From NCBI GenBank assembly GCA_964511405.1, contig CAZEFK010000063.1, forward strand, positions 1-33,399: DNA of 33,399 nucleotides, given 5' to 3'. Each line of letters opens with the position of its first letter. Position 1 is the first letter of the stretch. Below the pieces are notes generated by a model. The model was not told where the DNA came from. It saw nothing but the letters and a program-made list of their open reading frames with translations, and searched no databases. Positions 25,171 through 33,254 of this stretch are shown one piece after another. The stretch is from CAZEFK01 sp964511405 (GTDB lineage: Bacteria > Pseudomonadota > Alphaproteobacteria > Elsterales > Elsteraceae). The translations under genes and the position numbers were made by a program.

Positions 25171-25614
25171 ATGCAGGCCGTGACCGAGACGCAGCTGGTG
25201 ACTTCCGAGGAGTTCGTGAAGGATCTTGTTTGCCAACTAAAATTGAACTCGGTCGAGAAGCTTCGGCTGGTAGACACAATGGAAGATAAGCGCTTCGCCC
25301 AGGCCTTCCAGCGGCTGGTGGAAAACCAGGCACATCTCGGCATCGTCGTTGACTTTTCGCTCGCCGTCAATCCCTACCATGGCGATTCTAGCACCCTACG
25401 AGAGGCCTTGTACTCCTTGCGCGAAGGTGGGATTGTCTCGATAAACAATCCCTCTCTCATGACCGTAGAGATCAAGGTCAGTAACGATGACGCGAATTAT
25501 TATTTGGATCGCTCGTCGATCCCGCGTGCGTTTATGGTGGCGCTTGTAGCCGATTTCTTCGGAACGACGGACGGCCATCCTGATGGACAAGGAAGCTATT
25601 CTCAGCGGAATTAA
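25171..25614 (+). CDS. Hypothetical protein, middle gene of the HD/PRTase cassette
   Basis: The 147-residue protein is not recognised. GGAGG at 25161-25165, 5 nt before the ATG, defines the start at MQAVTETQLVTSEEFVKDLV. It is soluble and acidic, without membrane segments or an obvious catalytic motif. The middle reads LGIVVDFSLAVNPYHGDSST and GGIVSINNPSLMTVEIKVSN, suggesting an alpha/beta fold. Codon use is distinctly AT-richer than in flanking host genes: two 60-base lines count 45% and 42% GC. It begins 1 nt after the RHH-like gene and overlaps the HD gene by 32 nt, so it is translationally coupled to both. It may be a regulator, immunity or sensor subunit of the HD protein. Confidence 0.8.
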   Translation: MQAVTETQLVTSEEFVKDLVCQLKLNSVEKLRLVDTMEDKRFAQAFQRLVENQAHLGIVVDFSLAVNPYHGDSSTLREALYSLREGGIVSINNPSLMTVEIKVSNDDANYYLDRSSIPRAFMVALVADFFGTTDGHPDGQGSYSQRN

Positions 25615-28303
25615 GGGTTTCGCTGAGAGATTCGCGGAAGAAAAACTAGCTTCGTATATAGACCGGATTTCGCGGACCGGTGCAATCGGCGACACACCTA
25701 AGGAGATCAACGACTCCGTCTGGGGAACGATCAAAATCAGCCCGATCGAGGTCGTGGTCATTGATTCGCCGCTGGTGCAGCGGCTGCGCTTCATCCGGCA
25801 ATTGGGAGTGGTCCATTGGGTTTATCCCGGCGCCAGCCACTCCAGGTTCGAACATTCCCTCGGCGTGCTGCATCAAGCACAGCAACTGATAAATGCGATT
25901 AACCAGGCCTCGGACGCGGGGCCTGGCGCGATGCCCATCGACGGACCGAAGGCGGCGCTAGTGCGGTTGTGCGCGATCCTGCACGACATCGGTCACGGCG
26001 TCTTTTCGCATGTGTCGGAGCATGCATTGACGCGCCGACTGGATCTGAAAGTCGCGCTTCAATCGTTCGCGCAGGAAAATAGGTTGGCGAAGATTCAGCT
26101 GAGCGAGCTGGTCGCCTATCATCTGATCGGCTCGTCAGCCTTCAAGCGGATGCTAACGGTCGCATTCAACGCCTTGGGAAACCCCATCGCTGTCTCTGGA
26201 CCCATCGCGGGGGCTCCGTCTCGCGTCGCTGAACTCGTCCAGAAGGCGATTGTCGGCCATCACATCGACGAACAGGTTCCGTTGCTGCATGAAATCATCA
26301 CCGGCCCATTCGACGCCGACAAGCTGGACTACTACGCTCGCGACGCGAAACACGCGGGCGTCCCGTCGACGCTCGACATCTCGCGTCTACTTCAGAAGAT
26401 AACGACGCGACGAATCGCGTCCCGCGACATGCCCGACGACATGCTGGCCGCGCTCCACGAAAAGCGGGACACCAGAGATTTGTTTGGGCTGAAGCTGTCC
26501 GGTACGGCAATTCTGGACGAGCTCCATCTCGCGCGCGTTTTGCTTTACGCAAAGATCTACCGGCACAAAAAGGTGTCGGCAATCGAGGCCATGATTGATG
26601 CGCTGTTCGAAGCGTTGGGCTCCCATCCGAAGGTCAACGTCGTCGGCTTGGTAGAGCTTTGCTGCCGGCTGTATGATGACCAGCTTTTAGTCACGGACGC
26701 CCACACGCTTCTGCGGATGCTCGGAGCGGAAGACGAGCCGCACGGGATAACGGCTTTCGTCGACGACATCATCGCACGTCTGCGCGATCGCGACCTTTAC
26801 GTGGCGTCGCTGTCCCTGCTTCCGAGGTACCTCGCCGATCCCTGGGGCGACGACCAGAAGCAGATCCGCGGCCTGTTGCAGTTGAACGGCGACTGCAAGA
26901 ACGAGCAAGCTCTAGCGAAATTGCGGCGGGCAGTCGCGGAAGTGCTGCGGTCCATCAGCGAGCTCCTGCCCGACGCGATCGGCGGTCTCGATCCTGACGC
27001 GCTGGAGTACGCCATCGGCATCTCGGCCAAGCCCGCGCTTGGCAGCGGCACCGAAATTGACCGCGCGCTCATCCTCCAGGGTGATCGTTTCGTGCGAGCG
27101 CGGGAACTCGAGCGGATGAACCGCACCGCATGGGCTGACGCCTATGAAGTGGGCCGGCCTCAGGCGATCCTATTCGCGCCCCGATCATGTTCGGCGGCAG
27201 CTTATGTCGCCGCCGAGCGCCTCATTCGCACCAAATATGATGTCGTTCTTCCGGGAACCGCCCTGCAAATGGGTAAGCAGCTTCCGGGCGAGGTCGACCA
27301 ACTCAAGTTGAAACTTGAGAAGGCAGGGTGGTATTCCGGCGTCCCGTTCGACATCCGCCCGCTGCCTGATCGGCTGCGCCGCCAGGATGTGGACGTTCGC
27401 ATCGAGCGGCTTGCCGTGAAGCTGGAGACGATCGACGAGCCGAAAGGCACACTGTCGCCGCGGCGAGCCCCGGTCATGAAGGACCGGATCATGAGCTGGC
27501 TCGCGCAGTTCCGCGACGACCGCATCATCCCTTGCGCACTGGCAGCACTGGAGCGGATGAAGGTGCTGAGCCGCGTTGACAATCAGGCGGCCCTCGCCGC
27601 ATTCGCGAAGGCGCATCCCAATTTCGAGGGCGCCACGATCTGCCCTTTGGGCGAACCCAAGGACAGCGCCGCCATCCAAGCCTATCTTTCCCGGGACATG
27701 GAGCGCGTGTTTCCTCGGGTGATGACCGTGGATGACGCAATGGCCCGCAACGGAGCCGAGCCGCTGGTCTTCCTGGACGACTTCACCGGCACCGGCTCTC
27801 AGGTCCTAGACATCCTGGGGAATTGGTTCGACGCTGAGGGTTTAAAGCAGGATCAACTACAGGAGGCGCGATTGCCGTTCGGGGAGGGTCAGCGTGCGTT
27901 CCTGCGGTCCCGACCCGTCGCGTTCGTCTTCGTCGCCGGTTGGAAGGACGGATTGGAGCGAGTCCGAGCCGCGGCAACTGGCCTGAAGCTCGACGGCACG
28001 GTGTTCGCCCATCTCACGGATAGCGAGATCCCATTCGCCTTCGATGGAGCGTTGGCTGATCATGACGTCGATGCGGTCCGGGCCTTCGAGACCAAGTGCC
28101 GGGAGATCGGTTCAGCGCTCCTCGCCTCGCATGGCAAAAGCCCGGACAAACAGCGAGATCGCGCGCTCGGGTACGGTAATCGCGCGATGTTGCTCACGTC
28201 GCGCTTCAACGTACCGACGCAAACGCTGACCTGCTTCTGGATGGATGGCAAGCATGATGGGGTTGATTGGCATGCTCTTGTCAGGCGCCGTCCCAAGGCG
28301 TGA
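25583..28303 (+). CDS. HD phosphohydrolase (SAMHD1/dGTPase-like) fused to C-terminal PRTase-like domain
   Basis: The protein has 906 residues. The N-terminal domain (about 40-330) matches SAMHD1-like HD enzymes: LVQRLRFIRQLGVVHWVYPG leads to SRFEHSLGVLH with H91, LHDIGHGVFSH supplies H134 and D135, and GPFDADKLDYYARDAKHAG supplies D246. The full H...HD...D metal set is present, so dNTP or nucleotide phosphohydrolysis is plausible. A helical middle region of about 350 residues is unassigned. The C-terminal domain (about 690-906) has VFLDDFTGTGSQ (729-740), a PRPP-loop-like motif of phosphoribosyltransferases, and ends with ALGYGNRAMLLTSRFNVPTQ and W896. From memory this resembles the PRTase-like class discussed for bacterial conflict systems (PRTase-CE). 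No signal peptide or TM segment. Lower GC than its surroundings suggests transfer. Confidence 0.88.
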   Translation: MDKEAILSGIKGFAERFAEEKLASYIDRISRTGAIGDTPKEINDSVWGTIKISPIEVVVIDSPLVQRLRFIRQLGVVHWVYPGASHSRFEHSLGVLHQAQQLINAINQASDAGPGAMPIDGPKAALVRLCAILHDIGHGVFSHVSEHALTRRLDLKVALQSFAQENRLAKIQLSELVAYHLIGSSAFKRMLTVAFNALGNPIAVSGPIAGAPSRVAELVQKAIVGHHIDEQVPLLHEIITGPFDADKLDYYARDAKHAGVPSTLDISRLLQKITTRRIASRDMPDDMLAALHEKRDTRDLFGLKLSGTAILDELHLARVLLYAKIYRHKKVSAIEAMIDALFEALGSHPKVNVVGLVELCCRLYDDQLLVTDAHTLLRMLGAEDEPHGITAFVDDIIARLRDRDLYVASLSLLPRYLADPWGDDQKQIRGLLQLNGDCKNEQALAKLRRAVAEVLRSISELLPDAIGGLDPDALEYAIGISAKPALGSGTEIDRALILQGDRFVRARELERMNRTAWADAYEVGRPQAILFAPRSCSAAAYVAAERLIRTKYDVVLPGTALQMGKQLPGEVDQLKLKLEKAGWYSGVPFDIRPLPDRLRRQDVDVRIERLAVKLETIDEPKGTLSPRRAPVMKDRIMSWLAQFRDDRIIPCALAALERMKVLSRVDNQAALAAFAKAHPNFEGATICPLGEPKDSAAIQAYLSRDMERVFPRVMTVDDAMARNGAEPLVFLDDFTGTGSQVLDILGNWFDAEGLKQDQLQEARLPFGEGQRAFLRSRPVAFVFVAGWKDGLERVRAAATGLKLDGTVFAHLTDSEIPFAFDGALADHDVDAVRAFETKCREIGSALLASHGKSPDKQRDRALGYGNRAMLLTSRFNVPTQTLTCFWMDGKHDGVDWHALVRRRPKA

Positions 28304-28430
28304 AGCTGAAGCCTTGATCGATGCGTTTCGATCTGTCCAACTTTCAGCGCTTGCCTGAACGGTCAGCGCAGTCCAGCCGGATGCGCGGCGCCCCGGCCGC
28401 TGCGGCCTTCGTAACGCACCCTCGGCCCCG

Positions 28431-29225
28431 TCACGGCCGTTGCGCGATCAGGGCCGTGAACTTGACCACCTCCGAAATCAGGCCGCGCTCGGCGAAGGGG
28501 TCCAACGCGGCGCGCAGGTCGCGGGCGAAATCCGCCTGGCGCGCGCCAAGTTTGGCCGGAAGGCTGCGCGGCTCGGTGAGCGCCCGATCGATCAGGCGGT
28601 CGGTCGCGATCTGCCGGCGCTCGATGGACGCCGCCAGTTCCAGATCGCTGAACGGCGAGTCCAGAAGAATGGCCTCGTTGCGCAGCCAGCCTGCGGAATG
28701 CCTGATCTTCATGTGCTCGTCTTCGTCCGTGTAGCTCTCCATCACGGCTTCGTAGCGCGCGCGCCAAGCGTTGTCGGGCACGTCGGGGTGATCGTCGCTG
28801 AAGAGCGCGATGGCGCCGCCGTCTTCGATCAAGTCGTCGAGGCGCCGCGCGGTTGCGAGCCGGTCCATCCAATGGAAGGCACGCCCGATGGTCACGAGTT
28901 GGAAGCGGCCGAGGTCCGCGCTCAAATCATAAGAACTGCCCAAGCGGAAGGTCACAGCGCGGCCCGACCGGCGCGCCGCCTCCCGGCCGGCGTCGAGCAG
29001 CGCCTGGTCCGGATCGACGGCCACGACCTCCGCCGCCATCTCGGCAAACGCCATGGCCAACGGGCCGGGGCCGCAGCCCAGGTCGAGGACCCGGCTCGCC
29101 CCGGTCAGGTGGCAGTGCGTGGCGACCCGCCGAATGAGTTTCGACGGATAGGCCGGCCGGCCGTCGAGATAGTAACGCGCGGCGGACTCGAACCGATTCG
29201 GCTTGAACGGGATGGCTGTGATCAT
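28431..29225 (-). CDS. Class I SAM-dependent methyltransferase
   Basis: The protein has 264 residues. The ATG at 29223-29225 is chosen because MITAIPFKPNRFESAARYYL is a usual opening for this Methyltransf_11-type family; 12 further upstream codons look non-coding. Motif I is VLDLGCGPGPLA (46-57), with the acidic residue after strand 2 in VVAVDPDQALL. FQLVTIGRAFHWMD is the motif IV region. It is cytosolic; the substrate is unknown (small molecule or lipid are typical). It is convergent with the HD cassette (127 bp gap) and divergent from the zinc-ribbon methyltransferase, and marks the return to high-GC host-like DNA. Confidence 0.9.
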   Translation of the reverse strand: MITAIPFKPNRFESAARYYLDGRPAYPSKLIRRVATHCHLTGASRVLDLGCGPGPLAMAFAEMAAEVVAVDPDQALLDAGREAARRSGRAVTFRLGSSYDLSADLGRFQLVTIGRAFHWMDRLATARRLDDLIEDGGAIALFSDDHPDVPDNAWRARYEAVMESYTDEDEHMKIRHSAGWLRNEAILLDSPFSDLELAASIERRQIATDRLIDRALTEPRSLPAKLGARQADFARDLRAALDPFAERGLISEVVKFTALIAQRP

Positions 29226-29301
29226 GGGAATGTCCGGATGGCGCCGCGGTCCTCTAGCCATCTGCCCGCGGGGATTGCGATGGCACAGGCATATGCTCTG
29301 T

Positions 29302-29319
29302 TTAACACAAATGCGTTAA
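29302..29319. promoter_or_regulatory. AT-rich palindrome, candidate operator
   Basis: TTAACACAAATGCGTTAA is an 18-bp imperfect palindrome, symmetric at 14 positions (TTAACxCA arms), in the 104-bp divergent region between two methyltransferase genes. It stands out in high-GC DNA. It ends 10 bp before the GTG start of the zinc-ribbon methyltransferase, so a bound protein would block initiation there. The cognate regulator is unknown. Confidence 0.4.
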
Positions 29320-29329
29320 GAGGCGATGC

Positions 29330-30085
29330 GTGACGATCGAGGTGGCCGACGACGAGGAAGCGTATTACGTGACGGCGCACGAATCTTGGCGTCCGGCGGC
29401 GCGCCGGCTGCAATCCGCGAGAACCGGCGCCCGGCTCTGCCCGATCTGCGGCTATCGCGGCGGCGCCTTCGCGGCCTTCGGCTCGCCGAGACGGCCCCAT
29501 GCGCAATGTCCGCGCTGCGGCTCCGTCGAGCGGCATCGGTTCCTGTGGCTGTTCCTGGAACGGCTCACCGATCTGCTCCGCCATCGCCCGCGCCTGCTCC
29601 ATTGCGCGGCCGAACCCGCGCTGGTGCCGCGGCTGCGACGCCAGCTCGGGCGCGGCTATGTCACGGTCGATAAGTTCGATGCCGCGGCCGACCATCGCGC
29701 CGACCTCGCCGCGCTGCCGTTTCCGGCCGCGTCCTTCGACGCCGCCATCTCCAGCCATGTGCTGGAACACATCCCCGACGACCGCGCAGCCATGCGCGAG
29801 CTGGCGCGGGTGCTGCGGCCGGGCGGCTGGGCCGTGGTGATGGTGCCCTACGACCCCGGCACGCCGACCAACGACATGCCCGACAGCACCCCGGCCGAGC
29901 GCCTGGCGATCAACGGCCATCCCTACCACTACCGCACCTATGGCCCGGACCTGGCCGAGCGGCTGGTCGAGGCTGGGTTCGAGGTCACCCTGCACCGCAG
30001 CCGCACGCTGCTGACCGGCCATGTCCGCCGCCGCCACCGGATCAATGCCAACACGCTGTTCTTCTGCCGCCGGCGGCCGGCCTAG
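29330..30085 (+). CDS. SAM methyltransferase with N-terminal zinc-ribbon-like motif
   Basis: The protein has 251 residues. It starts at GTG (29330-29332) with AGAGG just upstream. Near the N-terminus C37-x2-C40 (CPICGYRG) and C60-x2-C63 (CPRCGSVERHR) form a probable zinc knuckle. The catalytic part has LLHCAAEPALVPRLRRQLG in the motif I region, without a classic GxGxG and as in families reading LHxAPE. YVTVDKFDAAADHRADLAAL and FDAAISSHVLEHIPDDRAAM follow. Proteins of this layout often lie near glycosyltransferase or polysaccharide genes. The gene ends in a CTAG shared with the stop codon of the convergent heparinase-like gene. Confidence 0.88.
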   Translation: MTIEVADDEEAYYVTAHESWRPAARRLQSARTGARLCPICGYRGGAFAAFGSPRRPHAQCPRCGSVERHRFLWLFLERLTDLLRHRPRLLHCAAEPALVPRLRRQLGRGYVTVDKFDAAADHRADLAALPFPAASFDAAISSHVLEHIPDDRAAMRELARVLRPGGWAVVMVPYDPGTPTNDMPDSTPAERLAINGHPYHYRTYGPDLAERLVEAGFEVTLHRSRTLLTGHVRRRHRINANTLFFCRRRPA

Positions 30086-31920
30086 GCCCAGGCCGCCAGG
30101 GCGCCGTGCAGCCGCGGCGGCACGACGGCCGGATCGAGCGGGTCGGGCGACAGCAGCACGGCCAGCCGCAGCGGCGCCGAGGGCGACAGCTCGATCACCA
30201 GCTTCTTGATGCCGGTGTTCGGTGTCTCGCCCGGGCTGTTGAGTGGTGGCTCATAGGTGCCGACGGCGTCGGCGATGGCGAACTGGGCGCCGGCCGGTTC
30301 CAGGATCCGCAGGAACAGCCGCTGGCCGCCGAGCGTCAGGGTCGCGTCCGCACCCGATGCGGCCGGCTGGGCCGGGGTGTGCATCTGCCACGCGACGACC
30401 GTGCCGGGGCCACCCGGGCCGATCTCGTCCACCAGCAGCGCGTGGCGGCCGCCGATCAGGGCGCAGCCGCGGCGGGCGCCGGCCAGCATCGGATAGGCGT
30501 CGGCCAGGTCGATCACGGCCGTGACGGCGTCGTCGGCCTGGACGAAGCTGGTCACGCCGGCCTTGGTGCGCGGCTGCTGGCAATGGCCGTCGACCACCAG
30601 CGTGTTATGGCCGATGGTCGAGGTCCGATAGAGCCTGCTGCGCGTCTCGGGCTCGAAATAGTCGCGGATGCCGTAGTCGTCGGGGCCCAGGTCCACCGCC
30701 CAGCGCTGGCCCACGGCATCCAGCACGAAGCTGCCCAGGTCGAAATGCTCGTGGCTGTGGCCCAGGTTGCGCCCGCCCTTGATCGCCAGATAGGTGGTGT
30801 CCGGGTCCGTCCAGGCGCCGCGCATCGTCACCACCTCGCAGCTGCGGAAATGGGCTGATGTCGGCGGGTGCTGGTCGGGCGGGTAGGGCGGCAGCGCCGA
30901 CCACATCAGATCCAGGGGTTCGGGGGCATCGGCATCCATGTCGGGCACGCCGGGCGGCACCGGCTTGTCGAAGTGCTGCGACAGCCAGCCCATTTGCCAG
31001 CTCAGCGACTGGTCGATCTCGGAATCGGCATAGTTGTACTGCAGGCCGGTCGGGCCGCCGGCATGGCGGCGGAACAGGGCAGTGGCGGCAAAGCCGTCCA
31101 CCTTGTCCAGCTCGCGCATCTTGCCCTTCAGTGCGAAGCGCAGGGCGTCCAGCAGGAAGATGAAGTATTCGGTGCCCAGGCTCCAATAGCCGGGGCCCTC
31201 GAACCAGGCGCCGTCGGGGGCATAGCCGCGCAAGCCCTTGCGCAGGCCGTCATGGCACAGGTCGAACAGCCGACGCGTCGCGGCCGGGTCCAGCTCGGCC
31301 GCGGCCATCGCCGCCACCATCAGGCCGCTGTTGCACACCAGCGTCCAGTTGTGCGGCTGATCGGTCCAGAACGGCTTCGGGTGCTGGGCGAACGCATCAA
31401 GCGCCGGCTCGATCGCATTCTTCAGCAGGGCCTGGCCGATCTGAGCGCGGTCGGCCGCGTCCAGGTGGTCATGCAGCAGGTCGTAGCCGATCGCGATGCC
31501 GTAGGCGACGCGGGCGGTGGCCAGGAACACCTCCGGATGCCAATCCTCGAAGCAGCTGAAGGTCAGCAGCTCCAATCGCGCGCCGGCGACATATTTGGGG
31601 TCCTGCGTCAGCTGCCAGGCGGCGCACAGATACTGCATCCGCCGCACCAGTTCCTTGGCCACCTTGGCCGGGTCGGGTTTCCAGCCGGACAGCACCGGCA
31701 GGGCCGGATCCGGCTGCCAGCCCGGCTCGGCGACGCTGCGCTGAAGCGGTTCGCCGGCCAGCACCTTGTCGGCGTGCGCCAGGAAGGTTGTCCGCCAGGC
31801 GTCGGCATCGGGCGGCAAGCCGTGGGCGCCGGGCGCGAACGTCACCTGCGGCGGCCCCAGCCGCGGATGCGCGCGCTTCAGGTCGTCCCAAGGCGGCGGC
31901 AGGCGGTCGGTCTCGAGCAT
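30082..31920 (-). CDS. Heparinase II/III-family protein without signal peptide
   Basis: The protein has 612 residues from the ATG at 31918-31920 (GGGAG 9 nt before it). An all-alpha toroid-like N-terminal half carries QPHNWTLVCNSGLMVAA (N191), GPGYWSLGTEYF (Y245) and the repeat-like helices of the family. A beta-rich second half contains LGHSHEHFDLGSFVLDAVGQ (H388, H390, H392) and TSTIGHNTLVVDGH. N, Y and H are the usual catalytic types in heparinase II/III-like lyases that cleave uronate polysaccharides by beta-elimination. There is no signal peptide in this start or the upstream in-frame extension, so it appears cytoplasmic. Its role could be turnover of an internal glycan or imported oligosaccharide. 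Confidence 0.88.
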   Translation of the reverse strand: MLETDRLPPPWDDLKRAHPRLGPPQVTFAPGAHGLPPDADAWRTTFLAHADKVLAGEPLQRSVAEPGWQPDPALPVLSGWKPDPAKVAKELVRRMQYLCAAWQLTQDPKYVAGARLELLTFSCFEDWHPEVFLATARVAYGIAIGYDLLHDHLDAADRAQIGQALLKNAIEPALDAFAQHPKPFWTDQPHNWTLVCNSGLMVAAMAAAELDPAATRRLFDLCHDGLRKGLRGYAPDGAWFEGPGYWSLGTEYFIFLLDALRFALKGKMRELDKVDGFAATALFRRHAGGPTGLQYNYADSEIDQSLSWQMGWLSQHFDKPVPPGVPDMDADAPEPLDLMWSALPPYPPDQHPPTSAHFRSCEVVTMRGAWTDPDTTYLAIKGGRNLGHSHEHFDLGSFVLDAVGQRWAVDLGPDDYGIRDYFEPETRSRLYRTSTIGHNTLVVDGHCQQPRTKAGVTSFVQADDAVTAVIDLADAYPMLAGARRGCALIGGRHALLVDEIGPGGPGTVVAWQMHTPAQPAASGADATLTLGGQRLFLRILEPAGAQFAIADAVGTYEPPLNSPGETPNTGIKKLVIELSPSAPLRLAVLLSPDPLDPAVVPPRLHGALAAWA

Positions 31921-32029
31921 CGGCGGCGCTCCCGCTGCGCGTGTCCAACCAGTGTGCCGAAACCTTGAGACGAATCCAATCGACTTTGCCAGCTTGATGC
32001 GTCGGGTCGGCCGGGGCCAGGATGCCAGC

Positions 32030-32968
32030 ATGGACCGCACTCGACCGCTCGCCATCGGCCTGTTCGCCAGCCCCGGCCTCAGCGCCGGGCCAGAGGCGCC
32101 GCTCCTGCGCTATGTCCGGTCGTTCCAGCCCTATCTCATGGGCGTCGGCGCCCGGCTGTGCGTGGTCGGCGAGACCGCCGACGCGCTTGGTACGGCCGGG
32201 CTGCTGGCCGGATATGCCGGGCTGGAGCGGCTGCTGCCGGCGGCCGAAGGCGGCCTCATCAGCCTGGCCGCGCGCCTGGTCGGGCTCGGCCCTGGCGATC
32301 CCGGGCTCGACTGGATGGTGTTCCTGCAGGATCCGACCGACGTCACCGCACTCTATCCCGAGACCACGGCGCTGCGCCGGGAATGCGTGGTCCACGCCAG
32401 GCCGTTCCTGGCCACCGAAGCGGCGGCCGCGGAATGGACGGCGTTGGAATGGCGCCGCGCCGATCCGGCCGGTGCGCCCCCGGCACTGATCCGGCACTGG
32501 GTCCGCCCCGGCGACCTGGGGCAGGAGACTCTGGGCCTGATCGCCCACGACCGGCGCAAGGCGGATCTGCTGGCCTTCGCCGCCGCCCATCGCGGGCTGC
32601 TCGGCCGCTTCGGCCGCCGGCTCGCCACCGGCACCACCGGGACGCTGCTCAACGGCGAGATCCCGGCACGCCTGGCCGGCCGCATCGAGACGCCGTTGCC
32701 GCCGACGAGCGGCTGGGTGGAGGCCCTGCGCAGCGGCCCCCAGGGCGGCGACGCCCAGATCGCCGAGGCCGTGGTCACCGGCCGCTGCCGCCGCGTCGTG
32801 TTCTTCGAGGACCCCCACGTGGCGCGCGAGCACGAGGCCGACATCCAGCTCCTGGAGCGCGCCACCCGCTTCAGCAAGCAGGGTTGCCTGTGCCTCAACA
32901 ACCGCGAGACGGCGGACCGGTGGGCGGAGAACTTGGCGGCGGTGGTGGGCGATGGTGTCGCCGGATAG
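32030..32968 (+). CDS. mgsA: Methylglyoxal synthase with duplicated, degenerate N-terminal domain
   Basis: The protein has 312 residues, twice the roughly 150 of E. coli MgsA. Residues 165-305 are a complete MGS domain: IAHDRRK (171-177), LATGTTG (198-204), SGPQGGDAQI (235-244), FFEDP (258-262) and H268. These match the phosphate-binding and catalytic residues, including the Asp after GG (D241), so conversion of dihydroxyacetone phosphate to methylglyoxal is likely. Residues 6-135 look like a second MGS fold without the active site. LDWMVFLQDPTDVTALYPET (93-112) aligns with E. coli [20 protein letters not shown], but the TGTTG and GPxGGD motifs are gone. AGGA precedes the ATG. The N-terminal copy may be structural or regulatory. 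Confidence 0.86.
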   Translation: MDRTRPLAIGLFASPGLSAGPEAPLLRYVRSFQPYLMGVGARLCVVGETADALGTAGLLAGYAGLERLLPAAEGGLISLAARLVGLGPGDPGLDWMVFLQDPTDVTALYPETTALRRECVVHARPFLATEAAAAEWTALEWRRADPAGAPPALIRHWVRPGDLGQETLGLIAHDRRKADLLAFAAAHRGLLGRFGRRLATGTTGTLLNGEIPARLAGRIETPLPPTSGWVEALRSGPQGGDAQIAEAVVTGRCRRVVFFEDPHVAREHEADIQLLERATRFSKQGCLCLNNRETADRWAENLAAVVGDGVAG

Positions 32969-33254
32969 GCAGCCTTGCGTCTATATTCTGGCCAGCCAGC
33001 GGAACGGAACACTCTATGTCGGCGTCACGGGCGACCTGGGGCGGTGGTTCTGGGAGCATCGCAGCGGGGCGACCGGCGGGTTCACCAGCAAATACAGCGT
33101 CCATCGGCTCGTCTATGCCGAGTTCCATGCAACGATGCCCGATGCCATTCGCCGGGAAAAGCAGATCAAGAAGTGGCGGCGGGAATGGAAACTCGCTCTG
33201 ATCGAGAGGGAAAATCCAGATTGGCGTGATCTGTCGGGAGAATTGACGGGGTGA
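32952..33254 (+). CDS. GIY-YIG nuclease-superfamily protein (COG2827-like)
   Basis: The protein has 100 residues. The GIY-YIG core is visible as VYILASQRNGTLYVGVTGDL (10-29), with R31, H36 (EHRSG) and the metal-binding Glu E69 in IRREKQIKKWRREWK. The length and layout match the small UvrC/URI-like predicted nucleases widespread in proteobacteria, whose cellular role is mostly unknown. It overlaps the end of the methylglyoxal synthase gene by 17 bp in another frame, so the two are probably co-transcribed. Small genes of this kind often move between genomes, and here it sits beside a REP-like repeat. Confidence 0.9.
   Translation: MVSPDRQPCVYILASQRNGTLYVGVTGDLGRWFWEHRSGATGGFTSKYSVHRLVYAEFHATMPDAIRREKQIKKWRREWKLALIERENPDWRDLSGELTG

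Noticed and set aside
28395..28407. GGCCGC-T-GCGGCC inverted repeat between convergent genes as a terminator
   Set aside because: No T-tract on either strand, and such GC repeats are common by chance at this composition.
24254..28430. Attachment-site direct repeats or an integrase flanking the low-GC cassette
   Set aside because: None found by eye at the edges; there is no tRNA and no recombinase in the window, so the mobility claim rests only on composition.
28321..28734. Plus-strand frame after the HD gene
   Set aside because: Mostly overlaps the minus-strand methyltransferase and has Ser/Arg-rich shadow composition.
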